A DNA stretch of 64,000 nt, from positions 26,045-90,044 of the forward strand of contig NZ_JMFG01000008.1 of assembly GCF_000687145.1 (NCBI RefSeq), written 5' to 3'. Position 1 is the first letter of the stretch. The number at the start of each line of letters is the position of its first letter. The stretch is from Thermoanaerobaculum aquaticum (lineage in GTDB: Bacteria > Acidobacteriota > Thermoanaerobaculia > Thermoanaerobaculales > Thermoanaerobaculaceae). Positions 1 through 10,774 of this stretch are shown here, piece after piece. The position numbers and the translations under genes were made by a program. Below the pieces are notes generated by a model. The model did no database searches and had not been told where the DNA came from. It saw nothing but the letters and a program-made list of their open reading frames with translations.

Positions 1-654
1 ACGCAGTGGAGTTATGATGGGAATGGGAACAGGGTGATGGAGGTGAGGCCGAACGGCACGGTGGTCACTGGGACGTACGATGATCAAGACCGGCTCTTGA
101 CCTACGGGGACTTGAGCTTCACCTACACGGCCAACGGGGAGCTGATCAGCAAGTGCCAGGGAAGCGTGTGTCAGTACTTCGATTACGATGTGTTTGGCAA
201 CCTAAGGTATGTCATTTTGGACAACGGCATGGAAATCGAGTACGTCATTGACGGGAGAAACCGCAGAATCGGCAAGAAGATCAACGGCACGTTGGTGCAG
301 GGCTTCATTTACGACGATCAGCTGCGCATTGTGGCTGAACTCGATGGAAGCAATCAGGTGGTTTCCCGCTTCATTTACGCCGACCACATCAACGTGCCGG
401 AGGTTTTGGAGAAAGGAGGGAGAACGTATCGGATTTTGCACGATCATTTAGGCTCACCGAGGTTTGTGGTTGACACGGCTTCCGGGGAAATCGCCCAAGA
501 GCTCCACTACGACGCCTGGGGCAACGTGGTTTTTGATTCCAACCCCGGCTTCCAGCCCTTCGGCTTTGCCGGCGGAATTTTCGACGCCCACACCAAACTC
601 CTCCGCTTCGGCGCCCGCGATTACGACCCACAGGTCGGGAGGCAAACGAGTTAG
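1..654 (+). CDS. C-terminal part of an RHS/YD-repeat protein (5' end outside window)
   Basis: The frame is open from base 1 and runs to a TAG at 652-654, so the true start lies upstream of the window; the first in-window Met is at 34. The protein shows YD-type repeats (YDVFGNLRY, FIYADH) and then the RHS-associated core ending in FGARDYDP (about 607-630). RHS proteins form a large secreted or surface-exposed shell around a variable C-terminal domain, often a toxin. Here the stop comes a few codons after DYDPQVGR, where intact relatives continue with a W..(K)DPIG segment. No toxin tip and no immunity gene follow. I read it as a truncated, probably decaying RHS gene. The family call is secure; the function is not. 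Confidence 0.85.
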   Translation, partial: TQWSYDGNGNRVMEVRPNGTVVTGTYDDQDRLLTYGDLSFTYTANGELISKCQGSVCQYFDYDVFGNLRYVILDNGMEIEYVIDGRNRRIGKKINGTLVQGFIYDDQLRIVAELDGSNQVVSRFIYADHINVPEVLEKGGRTYRILHDHLGSPRFVVDTASGEIAQELHYDAWGNVVFDSNPGFQPFGFAGGIFDAHTKLLRFGARDYDPQVGRQTS

Positions 655-771
655 GAGCCGATTGGGTGTACGGGTGGAGTGTCCAATCTTTTTTACGCAC
701 TCGACAATCCTGAAACAGCCAAGATCTCTCGGGCCTGGATTTTCTTTTGCCGTTACCCCCACCTTATTTGA
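655..771 (+). pseudogene. Read-through remnant of the RHS core
   Basis: Reading on in the same frame past the TAG at 652-654 gives EPIGCTGGVSNLFYALDNPE and further codons to a TGA at 769-771. This matches what should follow DYDPxxGR in an intact RHS core: a DPIGF.GG..NLY.Y..NDP-like stretch. Frame and spacing are preserved, so a nonsense change rather than a frameshift ended the gene. The Trp usually found after GR is also replaced by Gln, which suggests further drift. The identification rests on my memory of the core consensus. Confidence 0.6.
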
Positions 772-1075
772 ACTGTGAGAAGAAGGCCAAAGTCTGGCCA
801 GGCACCGCAACAAAGACAGGTCAGGAGCAATACAAGGCATGGCTGCTGGCTTGAGGCTGTCTAAGGACGTTTCCGGGCCGAAAGGCATCGAATGCAGACT
901 TTTATGTCGGCCTGGCTTACAAACGCGCTCAGCGGTAGCGCAGCCCCGCCATCAGATAAATACGTGTCCCTGTGCGGGCCTTGGCTTGCTCTTGCAGTTG
1001 TCCCGTTCGCATCGCCGTGCCCTCCACATTTCCTCACCCAGCCCAAGTAGTCCAAAAGCGCGTAGAAACCCGGCC
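772..1075. other. Intergenic region between two convergent genes
   Basis: About 300 bases lie between the RHS remnant and the 3' end of the minus-strand gene at 1076. I see no convincing gene, RNA or terminator. The only coding-like trace is a minus-strand stretch at 929-1060, listed separately. Confidence 0.5.
929..1060 (-). pseudogene. Possible remnant of an outer-membrane beta-barrel C-terminus
   Basis: On the minus strand a short open stretch ending at TGA 931-929 translates to ...QAKARTGTRIYLMAGLRYR. The alternating hydrophobic/polar pattern and the near-terminal RYR resemble the last strand of outer-membrane beta-barrels, though the usual terminal aromatic residue is missing. No start codon or upstream barrel is visible; the frame hits a stop near 1060. 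It may be a gene relic or chance. Confidence 0.2.
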
Positions 1076-3880
1076 CTAGTCCATCCGTAGGGTGATCCCA
1101 AGGACCCGAACTTTTGTCACCCAGAATGTGCCAGGTGACGTTTCGCGAACCACTGCTCCATAGACCGTTCCAAAGGTGTCCGTTTCGACGACAAGTTCAA
1201 AAGCTAGCTCCCGCGCACCTGCAACGAGATCTTCCGGCCAAGGGAAGGAGTTGTTTTCCATGCTGGAGGCCCCTGTTCCTCCAGTTTTTTGGCGCACAGT
1301 GATCCGCGGCATGCCCAACGGCCCTGCCCTGGTCCCAAACTCAAGAAGCTCCTTCTCGGTCAAAACGATTACGGCGCTTCCCGGAACCTCGAACTCAAGG
1401 TGGCGCGGCCAAACCACGATCGCCGGTACATTGAGCGGCAAGAAAACGAAGAACTCCTTGAGCAGAGCTTTGACAGCGACGTCCTCGACGGTAGCCGCCC
1501 GGGAATTGCAGTTGGCGCACCAATCGTCCCCGTCGTAAATCCCGTCGCCGTCCGAATCGCGGGCGTCAGGCTTCAGGCCAAGGCGGCGCTCGAGTAGGTC
1601 AGTCAGCCCATCACCGTCAGTATCTTTGCCCAGCTCGAGCCAGCTCACAGCCGTGCAAGGCGCACCGTTGGCCGCCTCCTGCCAGCTCTCCGAGTTCTCC
1701 GACGTGCGTTCGGTTTCGCCTCCAGAATTGTCAGCACCCTCGAGCGGGCAAATGGCTAGCGATTCCGAGGTAATTTCCACCCGAAAACGCGCTCGACCTT
1801 CGTGAGCGTCAAAAACTGGTACCGAAAGCCCTGTAAAGCGCGGAGCCTGAAGGGCTTCGCCTTGCAACCGCGTAAGCCAGAGATCATGCGCTCCCCCGGC
1901 AAAGCTGGAGAAAAAAAGGAGATATTCTTGCCCTTCGTGTGCAACGCGGCGAGCTCCTCGCTGATCAAGAATCTTCGAATCGAAACCCGGGGCCGGACAT
2001 GTGCCCTCTCTGCACACCCGGAAAATTTCGTCCACCAAATGCGAATCCACCTCCCGATCCGGCGCCAGGAGTTGAGCCAGGACACGCGGCGGCTCTGGCC
2101 TGAAGCACTTTCCCCGGGGGAATTTCCGCAATCGCTTCGCCACCAAAGTTTCCAAATGTTCCAAAAGCTCCGAGTTACCTATTGACGCGACGCAACCGGA
2201 GGCGGTGAGCGCCACCCAGGGGTCGGCAGCTGGGTGCTCGGCCACCCTAAGGAGAACATCGCCCATGGAATCGGTAAGACCAAGCTGTTGCAAAGCAACC
2301 AACAGTTGGCTGAAAAACTCGCTGTCCCGGACTAGACTTTGCGGCCGTGCAACCTCCTTTTTGATCCATTCCAGGAGGTACGCTGTCGCTTTTTCCTTAC
2401 GCCAGCTCGCCAGGACTTTTGCGGAAGCCAACAAGGCTACAGGGCCGAGTCCCGGCAGACGCTCGGCAAGGAGAGGACCGATGTCCGATCCAAGACGATA
2501 CAAGGAGGCCTCTAGTTGGGCGGATCGTTGCTTGCTGACCTCATCGCAGCATGGCCAAGCGTTGGCTTCACGTAACAGCTCCAACGCCGTCCGCCAGCGC
2601 TCAGGCAACGCAGCTTGGGGGACCGGCTGCAAGCCCTTGAGCAAAACCCGCCTCGCCGTTTGGAAAAGCCAGCCCCCCGGGACCTGCCAAAACGCAGATG
2701 TCCCGAGGACTCCGTGAAACCCCTCCACCACGCGGCCCTCGCCGTCTAGTACCAAAAGGAAATCCGTTTGAGTTGTGGAAAACGCAACGGCAATACCCCT
2801 GTCATGGGGCGCCGCGATGGGAAACGAGTATTGGGGAAGCTCGTAGCACCAGGCATACTTTCCCTGCTCCCCCGACCGTTTGCAGAGCCTCTGCCTTGAA
2901 TAGTAACCCTCCCAAAGCTCAAACCCCTTGCTCGCCCACTTCGGCAAAAATTCATCCCCGCCCAGCTCCACCTCGGGGCCCAGCGTCCCGTCAACATGGA
3001 GCGGAAACCAGTGGCCACAATCCGCAAGGCCGTTAAGACAGCGCTTTACCCATGCACCTGAAGGGAGCACCTCGAGACGCACCAGCCCCGGTACCCTGAC
3101 CCGCCAGCGGGATCGCCAGTTGCCTCCGCCTATAAATCCAAGCTCAGCACCTTCCACCGTCCATGTATGCACAAGTATCCCGTCCAACCACGAAAAGCAC
3201 AGATCGACCTCGCCAGGGACAAACACCTGGCCTCTAATCCCACCGGTGGAAGCTTCGAGGAAGCTGACGAGCTCTGGCCTTCCAGGGGCGGAGTCGTCAA
3301 CAAGGCCGCTAACCAGCACAAGGGGATTCAACGAGGCCACCCGCTCCCCGTGGGAGAGAACCTTACTCCAGCGAATGCTCCCATTTCGGGGGTCGAAAGC
3401 CATGAGTAAAGCGTCGGTTTTCAGCAAGCCCACGTTGCCTACCATCTCGAGTTTCGAAATGGGAGGCCCCTCCCTTTCTGGAAGCGGGATTTCCCATACG
3501 GGCTCGCCGTCGGCGACCCTCAAGGCACGAAGAGAATGGGTAGCACCGAACAACTCGCAAATAACTACCTCTTCTTCCAGCATACACGTCGAAATCGTGC
3601 TGCCCTCGGGAGCCGCCCATTCCCACACCGTCGGGAGAAAAAGCAGCTTGCCGACCGGGGGGATCGGCAAGGGGGGAACAGATTGGGCGAGGGCGGGAAA
3701 ACAGAAAGCGGCCAACGCAAAGGCTTTCGCAAACCAACGAGCCTCAATCCAGTGAGCGAATATCCTGAGAATCTTGCTCCCTCCAATCCGACCCCTGCGC
3801 TCCACGTAAGGGGAACTCGCTTCGAGAGAGTCTAGAGCGCCCGGAAGAGGTCCCCACACACGCCACCTCAGCCGCTTCAC
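1076..3880 (-). CDS. Secreted protein: PQQ-type propeller, HEAT-like helices, calcium-binding repeats
   Basis: The product is 934 residues if it starts at GTG 3880-3878. A hydrophobic stretch ending in PALAQS (about 48-66) looks like a signal peptide, but it lies unusually far from this start, so the true start may be further in; GGAGGG precedes an ATT codon near 3772. Residues about 85-410 have the repeating W/G pattern of a PQQ-like beta-propeller. Residues about 430-600 look like HEAT-type helical repeats. Residues about 752-792 hold two thrombospondin-3-like calcium loops (DTDGDGLTD, DSDGDGIYDGDD) followed by CANC. A C-terminal beta-rich domain ends the chain. It is probably periplasmic or extracellular; its role is unknown. 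The neighbours give no functional hint. Confidence 0.75.
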   Translation of the reverse strand: MKRLRWRVWGPLPGALDSLEASSPYVERRGRIGGSKILRIFAHWIEARWFAKAFALAAFCFPALAQSVPPLPIPPVGKLLFLPTVWEWAAPEGSTISTCMLEEEVVICELFGATHSLRALRVADGEPVWEIPLPEREGPPISKLEMVGNVGLLKTDALLMAFDPRNGSIRWSKVLSHGERVASLNPLVLVSGLVDDSAPGRPELVSFLEASTGGIRGQVFVPGEVDLCFSWLDGILVHTWTVEGAELGFIGGGNWRSRWRVRVPGLVRLEVLPSGAWVKRCLNGLADCGHWFPLHVDGTLGPEVELGGDEFLPKWASKGFELWEGYYSRQRLCKRSGEQGKYAWCYELPQYSFPIAAPHDRGIAVAFSTTQTDFLLVLDGEGRVVEGFHGVLGTSAFWQVPGGWLFQTARRVLLKGLQPVPQAALPERWRTALELLREANAWPCCDEVSKQRSAQLEASLYRLGSDIGPLLAERLPGLGPVALLASAKVLASWRKEKATAYLLEWIKKEVARPQSLVRDSEFFSQLLVALQQLGLTDSMGDVLLRVAEHPAADPWVALTASGCVASIGNSELLEHLETLVAKRLRKFPRGKCFRPEPPRVLAQLLAPDREVDSHLVDEIFRVCREGTCPAPGFDSKILDQRGARRVAHEGQEYLLFFSSFAGGAHDLWLTRLQGEALQAPRFTGLSVPVFDAHEGRARFRVEITSESLAICPLEGADNSGGETERTSENSESWQEAANGAPCTAVSWLELGKDTDGDGLTDLLERRLGLKPDARDSDGDGIYDGDDWCANCNSRAATVEDVAVKALLKEFFVFLPLNVPAIVVWPRHLEFEVPGSAVIVLTEKELLEFGTRAGPLGMPRITVRQKTGGTGASSMENNSFPWPEDLVAGARELAFELVVETDTFGTVYGAVVRETSPGTFWVTKVRVLGITLRMD

Positions 3881-3959
3881 AGTTTAAACAATAACACACG
3901 CTTCCCCCAGGAAATAGCTCTGGTCAAAACGATGGTTTAGCCGGGAGCGCAGTTTCTTG

Positions 3960-4008
3960 GAAGATTTCCCAAGTGGTGTGCGGAACCGGTTTTTGGGAAG
4001 CAATCTTC
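3960..4008. repeat. Interrupted inverted repeat
   Basis: GAAGATTTCCCAA (3960-3972) pairs with TTGGGAA (3993-3999) plus ATCTTC (4003-4008), leaving a three-base bulge. The 20-base loop contains the palindrome AACCGGTT. It sits between two divergent promoters and could be a regulator site or an RNA structure. I recognise no family. Confidence 0.45.
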
Positions 4009-4252
4009 GAGTTCCTCTCAAAAACGCAAAGAACTGCGCTCAGTTTTTCGAAAAGAAAAGCTCGTCCCAAGCTGACGTCCGAGCGGAACCGTGGAGCCGC
4101 ACTGGTTTTAGCTGCGCGAGGGGGATACCCCTTGAGAAGCCGATGACACGCCGAAGGCAAGGCTGGAAAAACCCAGTTCTGGGTCCGCTTGCGATTCACC
4201 GCTTTCGTTACTGGGAAGGGGTAGGTGAGTGAGTCGAAGCTAGCAAATCCCG

Positions 4253-4258
4253 TACAAT
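4253..4258 (+). promoter_or_regulatory. Putative -10 box of a leaderless tolQRAB transcript
   Basis: TACAAT lies exactly six bases before the tolQ ATG (4265). No Shine-Dalgarno motif precedes that ATG. A start site seven bases after the box would fall on the start codon. No good -35 is visible at 16-18 bases. Confidence 0.5.
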
Positions 4259-4264
4259 GCCCCC

Positions 4265-4936
4265 ATGCAGGCGATTTGGGAGGCGTTCGCGCAAACGGGG
4301 CCGGTGGCCAAGCTGGTGCTGGCGATCCTTGCCGGCTTTTCCCTGGTTTCCTGGACGCTGATGCTCTTGAAGGTCCGCCAGCTCCGCCGTGCGGAAAGGC
4401 AAAACCAGGTTTTCCTTAGCGAGTTCCGCAAGGCCCAGAGGCTGGGGGAGGTGCAGCAAGCTGCTGCCAAAACCCCCCATGCGCCGCTGGCGGGGATGTT
4501 CCGGGCTGGCTACCTGGAGCTGGAGGCGCAGGTGCGGGTACTGCAGCGGGCCGGGGCTCCTCCAGGGCAAATCAAGAGTCTGGCCGCGGTGGAGCGGGCG
4601 TTGCAGCGGGCCATTGGCGTGGAGTCCGCCAAGCTGCACCGCTTTTTGCCGTTTTTAGCCACCACCGCTTCGGCCACGCCGTTCATCGGGCTTTTTGGTA
4701 CCGTATGGGGGATCATGACCGCCTTCCGGGACATCGCCGCCAAGGGCTCCACCTCCATTGTGACGGTCGCCCCCGGCATTGCCGAAGCGCTGGTGAACAC
4801 AGCGGCCGGCCTGGCCGCTGCCATCCCCGCGGTCATTGCTTATAACGCTTTTCTGGGAAGCCTCCGCCGCCACCGGGGGGTGATGGAGGACTTCCTTCTG
4901 GAGTTTCTAAACCTCACCGAACGAACGTTTACCTAG
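4265..4936 (+). CDS. tolQ: TolQ/ExbB-type proton channel subunit
   Basis: The 223-residue product has the MotA/TolQ/ExbB layout: a first membrane segment at about 13-36, a cytoplasmic stretch, then two membrane helices at about 130-153 and 172-196. The [15 protein letters not shown] and [18 protein letters not shown] signatures that line the proton path are intact. With TolR it uses the proton-motive force to drive the TonB/TolA-like protein and keep the outer membrane attached during division. It is the first gene of tolQ-tolR-tolA-like-tolB. TolQ and ExbB differ little in sequence; the TolB at the end of the operon decides for Tol. Confidence 0.93.
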   Translation: MQAIWEAFAQTGPVAKLVLAILAGFSLVSWTLMLLKVRQLRRAERQNQVFLSEFRKAQRLGEVQQAAAKTPHAPLAGMFRAGYLELEAQVRVLQRAGAPPGQIKSLAAVERALQRAIGVESAKLHRFLPFLATTASATPFIGLFGTVWGIMTAFRDIAAKGSTSIVTVAPGIAEALVNTAAGLAAAIPAVIAYNAFLGSLRRHRGVMEDFLLEFLNLTERTFT

Positions 4937-4946
4937 GGAAAAGACC

Positions 4947-5360
4947 ATGGCCTTCCGAACCCACGCGGAGTTTGACAGCATCGCCGAAATCAACATCACG
5001 CCGCTGGTGGACGTGATGCTGGTGCTTTTGATCATCTTCATGGTCACCACCCCCATGCTCGTGCAGGGGCTTTCCGTGGAGCTGCCTAGGGAACAAGCGG
5101 CACCGCTCCCCCAAAAGGGTCCTGAGCCTCTGGTGCTGACGCTCACTAAAGATCGGCTGGTGATCGTGGACGATCGGCCGGTGCACCCGTCGCTTTTGCC
5201 GCAGACGCTGGCCCCGCTTATGAAAGGCCAGCCGCGGCCGGTGTACCTCAAGGCCGATCAAAACCTCCCCTACGGCTTTGTGGTGCAGGTGCTGGCTGCC
5301 TTAAACCGCATGGGCGTGGAGGAGGTGGGGATGGTGACCGTGCCGCCGGAGAAGCCATGA
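4947..5360 (+). CDS. tolR: TolR/ExbD-type proton channel subunit
   Basis: The 137-residue protein has a short cytoplasmic N-terminus, one membrane helix (about 20-36) and a periplasmic domain. The helix carries Asp22 within ITPLVDVMLVLLIIF, matching the essential proton-carrying Asp of TolR/ExbD. It starts ten bases after tolQ behind a weak AGGGA motif, and its stop overlaps the next start as ATGA. It should form the channel with TolQ in the inner membrane. Confidence 0.93.
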   Translation: MAFRTHAEFDSIAEINITPLVDVMLVLLIIFMVTTPMLVQGLSVELPREQAAPLPQKGPEPLVLTLTKDRLVIVDDRPVHPSLLPQTLAPLMKGQPRPVYLKADQNLPYGFVVQVLAALNRMGVEEVGMVTVPPEKP

Positions 5361-6085
5361 CCGATCCCGTGAGCGAGGAGCTTGCCCGGCGGGCCGCGGA
5401 GCCGATCCCCTGGCGGGGGGCCCTTGTGGTGGCGGTGGGCCTGCATTTCTTGGCCTTTGCCGCGCTGCTGGTAGCTTCGCGGCCGTCCCGCAAGGCGCTG
5501 AGCCTGCCGGCGGTGAAGGTGCACTTGGCCCCCATGGTGAGCGTTCCCGGGCCTGCCGCCGCCCCCGCAGGTGGGGAACCAAAAGCCGAACCTCTGATGC
5601 CTGCGGCTAAAACGGCACCACCGGCCAAGCCAGCAAAAACCACGCCACCGGCCAAGGTCGCGGCGGCCACCAAGGCCACGGTTGGCAAAAAAGCTGACCA
5701 AAGGCCTGCGGCGGTGGAAAGCGCGGCCGGAGGCAGCGGAACTGCTGCCTCAGCGGCCACTGCGGGTGCTGCTTCCGGCCTGGGGCTTGCCGAAAGCGAA
5801 GGGGAGGGGCCTCCGTTCCCGTACCAGTACTACCTGGAGCGGGTTCTGGGGGCCATCGAGCAAAACTGGTTTAAGCCGCCGGCCCCACCCGGCACCCGCT
5901 GCCGGGTGCGCTGCCGCATTGGCCGATCGGGAGAGCTCAAGGAAGCCGGGCTGGAGGAGCCCTCCGGGGTAGGCGCCTTCGACCGCGCCGCCCTGCGGGC
6001 GGTATACGCCGCTGCCCCGTTCCCGCCGCTGCCGCAGGGGTTCGGTGGCAGCGAGCTCATCTTGCATTTGGAGTTTGTGGAATGA
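5357..6085 (+). CDS. TolA/TonB-like energy transducer
   Basis: This 242-residue protein has one N-terminal membrane segment (about 21-41), an Ala/Pro/Lys-rich linker (about 65-150) and a C-terminal TonB-like domain (about 155-242) with a GAIEQNWFKPP core and a VRCRIGRSGEL strand. That layout matches TolA or TonB: the linker spans the periplasm and the C-terminal domain contacts outer-membrane partners. The position between tolR and tolB points to the TolA role. It overlaps both neighbours by ATGA, so translation is probably coupled. Confidence 0.85.
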   Translation: MTDPVSEELARRAAEPIPWRGALVVAVGLHFLAFAALLVASRPSRKALSLPAVKVHLAPMVSVPGPAAAPAGGEPKAEPLMPAAKTAPPAKPAKTTPPAKVAAATKATVGKKADQRPAAVESAAGGSGTAASAATAGAASGLGLAESEGEGPPFPYQYYLERVLGAIEQNWFKPPAPPGTRCRVRCRIGRSGELKEAGLEEPSGVGAFDRAALRAVYAAAPFPPLPQGFGGSELILHLEFVE

Positions 6086-7377
6086 CCCAAAAACCCGCAG
6101 TGATTGTTCTGGCGTTGGCGTTGGGGACGCTCCCCGTCATTGCCCTAGCCCAGGAAGAGGTGTACCTGCAGGTCACCCGTGCCGGCGTAAGCCAGGTGGT
6201 CATTGCTGCCACGCCTTTTGCTTTAAGTGGCGACGGCGCCGGCGAAGCCTACGCCTCCTTCTGGCAAACCCTCGCCAAGGACCTTTCCTCCACCCCGGTA
6301 ATGACGCTCCTCCCCGAGGAACGGGCGGCGTTGGTGGAGGTGGACCCGGCTCGCCCGGAGGTCACCCGCCAGCGCTGGCGCTCGGTGGGGGCGCAGTTTT
6401 TGCTTTCCGGCAGCTTCGCCACCTCCGGCAGCCAGGTGGCATGCGACGTGCGGCTTACCGATTTGGCCTCGGGAGAGGTGGCGTTTTCCCGCCGCTTTGC
6501 GGCCACCCGCAAAGCCCTCCCCACCCTGGCCCACACGGTGGCCAACGAGCTCTTTCACCTCTTCACCGGCAAGAGTGGGCCGTTTTTGTCGCGCATTGCA
6601 TTTGTTTCCGATCGCACCGGTGCCAAGGAGCTGTGGATCATGCGCTGGGACGGCAGCGAGCAGGAGCAGCTCACCCAGCACCGCTCCATTGCCTCCGCCC
6701 CGGCGTGGTCCCCCGACGGGCAGTGGCTGGTGTTTACCAGCTTCCTGCGCGGCCAGCCGCAGCTCTTCCTGCTGCGCCCCACCGAAGGCTACCTCAAGCC
6801 GCTGCCGGGCCTTCCCGGGGTGAACTCCTCCCCCAACTTTTCCCCGGACGGCAGCAAGGTGGTTTTTGCCGCCGGTGACGGCGGTTTCACCAACCTCTAC
6901 GTTTTGGACCTGGCCAGCGGCGAAACCGTGCGTCTGACCACCACCCGCGCCATTGACACCCAGCCGGCGTTCTCCCCCAACGGCCGGCAAATCGTTTTTA
7001 CCTCCACGCGGGCGGGAAGCCCCCAGCTTTACCTCATGGACGCCGAAGGCACCAACGTGCGGCGCCTCACCTTCGAGGACAGCTTTGCCGACGAGCCCAG
7101 CTGGGCGCCGGACGGGGTGCGCATTGCTTACACCACCAAGGTGGACAACCGCTTCCAAATTGCGGTGTTTGACCTGCGCACCGGCCAACGCACGGTGATT
7201 CCGGGGCCGGGGAACAACGAATCGCCCTGCTTTTCCCCCGATGGCACGCTTCTGGCGTTTACCTCCGACCGCAGCGGGCGCAAGCAGATTTACATCACCG
7301 ATGCCCAGGGCCACGCCCAGCCGCTCACCCGGGACGGCAACAACCTGCAGCCCGCCTGGGTGGGCGAAATTCGCTGA
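6082..7377 (+). CDS. tolB: TolB periplasmic beta-propeller protein
   Basis: The 431-residue product begins with a signal peptide (about 1-23, ending IALAQE), then an N-terminal TolB domain (about 25-155), then a six-bladed propeller. The blades repeat the WSPDG / FSPDG / SDRSG pattern typical of TolB. TolB binds Pal and peptidoglycan-associated partners in the periplasm and completes the Tol system. It is the last gene of the operon. No pal or cpoB gene follows; the next gene is convergent. Confidence 0.93.
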   Translation: MTQKPAVIVLALALGTLPVIALAQEEVYLQVTRAGVSQVVIAATPFALSGDGAGEAYASFWQTLAKDLSSTPVMTLLPEERAALVEVDPARPEVTRQRWRSVGAQFLLSGSFATSGSQVACDVRLTDLASGEVAFSRRFAATRKALPTLAHTVANELFHLFTGKSGPFLSRIAFVSDRTGAKELWIMRWDGSEQEQLTQHRSIASAPAWSPDGQWLVFTSFLRGQPQLFLLRPTEGYLKPLPGLPGVNSSPNFSPDGSKVVFAAGDGGFTNLYVLDLASGETVRLTTTRAIDTQPAFSPNGRQIVFTSTRAGSPQLYLMDAEGTNVRRLTFEDSFADEPSWAPDGVRIAYTTKVDNRFQIAVFDLRTGQRTVIPGPGNNESPCFSPDGTLLAFTSDRSGRKQIYITDAQGHAQPLTRDGNNLQPAWVGEIR

Positions 7378-7393
7378 GGTTTTTTCCCGGCGG

Positions 7394-8047
7394 CTACTTC
7401 ACCCGCTGGAAGCGCTCCAGCTCCTCCCGCCCCCCCAGCACCACCAGCACGTCAGAGTCCCGGATTTTGGCGTCAGGAGGGGGGGCCGGCGTGACGTTTT
7501 CGGTGAGCACGTCGCGGACGGCAATGACGTGCACCCCGAACCTCCGGCGGATGTCCAGCTCGGCTAAAGACCTGCCGATGAAGCTGGCGGGCGCCGCCAC
7601 CTCCACAATGGAAAACTCCGGGCCCAGGGAAACGAAGTCCAGAAGGTTCTTGGAGGATAGCCTTTCCGCCAAGCGCAGGGCCATGTCCCGTTCGGGGTAA
7701 ATGACCTCGTCCACCCCCAGGGCCTCCAGGATCTTGCCGTGGTCCTCGTTCACCGCCCGGGCAATCACCCTCACCCCCAGCTCCTTGCAGTACAGCGCCG
7801 CCAGGGTGGAAGCCTCCAGGTGCTCACCCACGGAAATGATGACGGTGTCGAAGTCCTTGAGCCCCAGGGCGCGCAGTTGCGCCTTGTCCCGGGCGTCCAC
7901 CACCGCCACCTCGCTCATGCGGTCCCGAAACGCCTGCACCAGCTCCTCGCTGGAGTCCACCCCCAGGACTTCGTGCCCGAGCTCGTAAAGACGGCTGGCC
8001 AGCGTGGCACCAAAACGGCCAAGGCCAATGACCGCAAAGCGAGACAT
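7394..8047 (-). CDS. RCK/TrkA-family potassium channel regulatory protein
   Basis: The 217-residue protein has an N-terminal Rossmann nucleotide-binding domain (FAVIGLGRFGATLA at about 3-16, with VDSSEE as the next strand) and a C-terminal RCK_C/TrkA-C domain (about 135-217). Such proteins gate TrkH/KtrB potassium transporters or RCK channels in response to NAD(H), ATP or c-di-AMP. No channel gene is in the window. It starts just two bases after the ppdK stop and is probably in the same transcript. Confidence 0.88.
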   Translation of the reverse strand: MSRFAVIGLGRFGATLASRLYELGHEVLGVDSSEELVQAFRDRMSEVAVVDARDKAQLRALGLKDFDTVIISVGEHLEASTLAALYCKELGVRVIARAVNEDHGKILEALGVDEVIYPERDMALRLAERLSSKNLLDFVSLGPEFSIVEVAAPASFIGRSLAELDIRRRFGVHVIAVRDVLTENVTPAPPPDAKIRDSDVLVVLGGREELERFQRVK

Positions 8048-8049
8048 GG

Positions 8050-10761
<2,712 letters not shown>

Positions 10762-10774
10762 GGCCAAACCCTCC

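Larger units (their letters stand above)
3881..4264. other. Divergent intergenic region upstream of tolQ
   Basis: About 380 bases separate the GTG of the minus-strand propeller gene from the ATG of tolQ. It contains an interrupted inverted repeat (3960-4008), a small hairpin AACTG-CGCT-CAGTT followed by T's (4032-4048), and the tolQ -10-like box at 4253-4258. On the other strand a TATTGT box lies seven bases before the GTG at 3880. Short open frames here show no codon pattern or motif that I would call a gene. Confidence 0.55.

Noticed and set aside
4032-4048. AACTG-CGCT-CAGTT hairpin with T-run as terminator
   Set aside because: It lies between two divergent promoters, has a weak AT-rich stem and no gene upstream to terminate.
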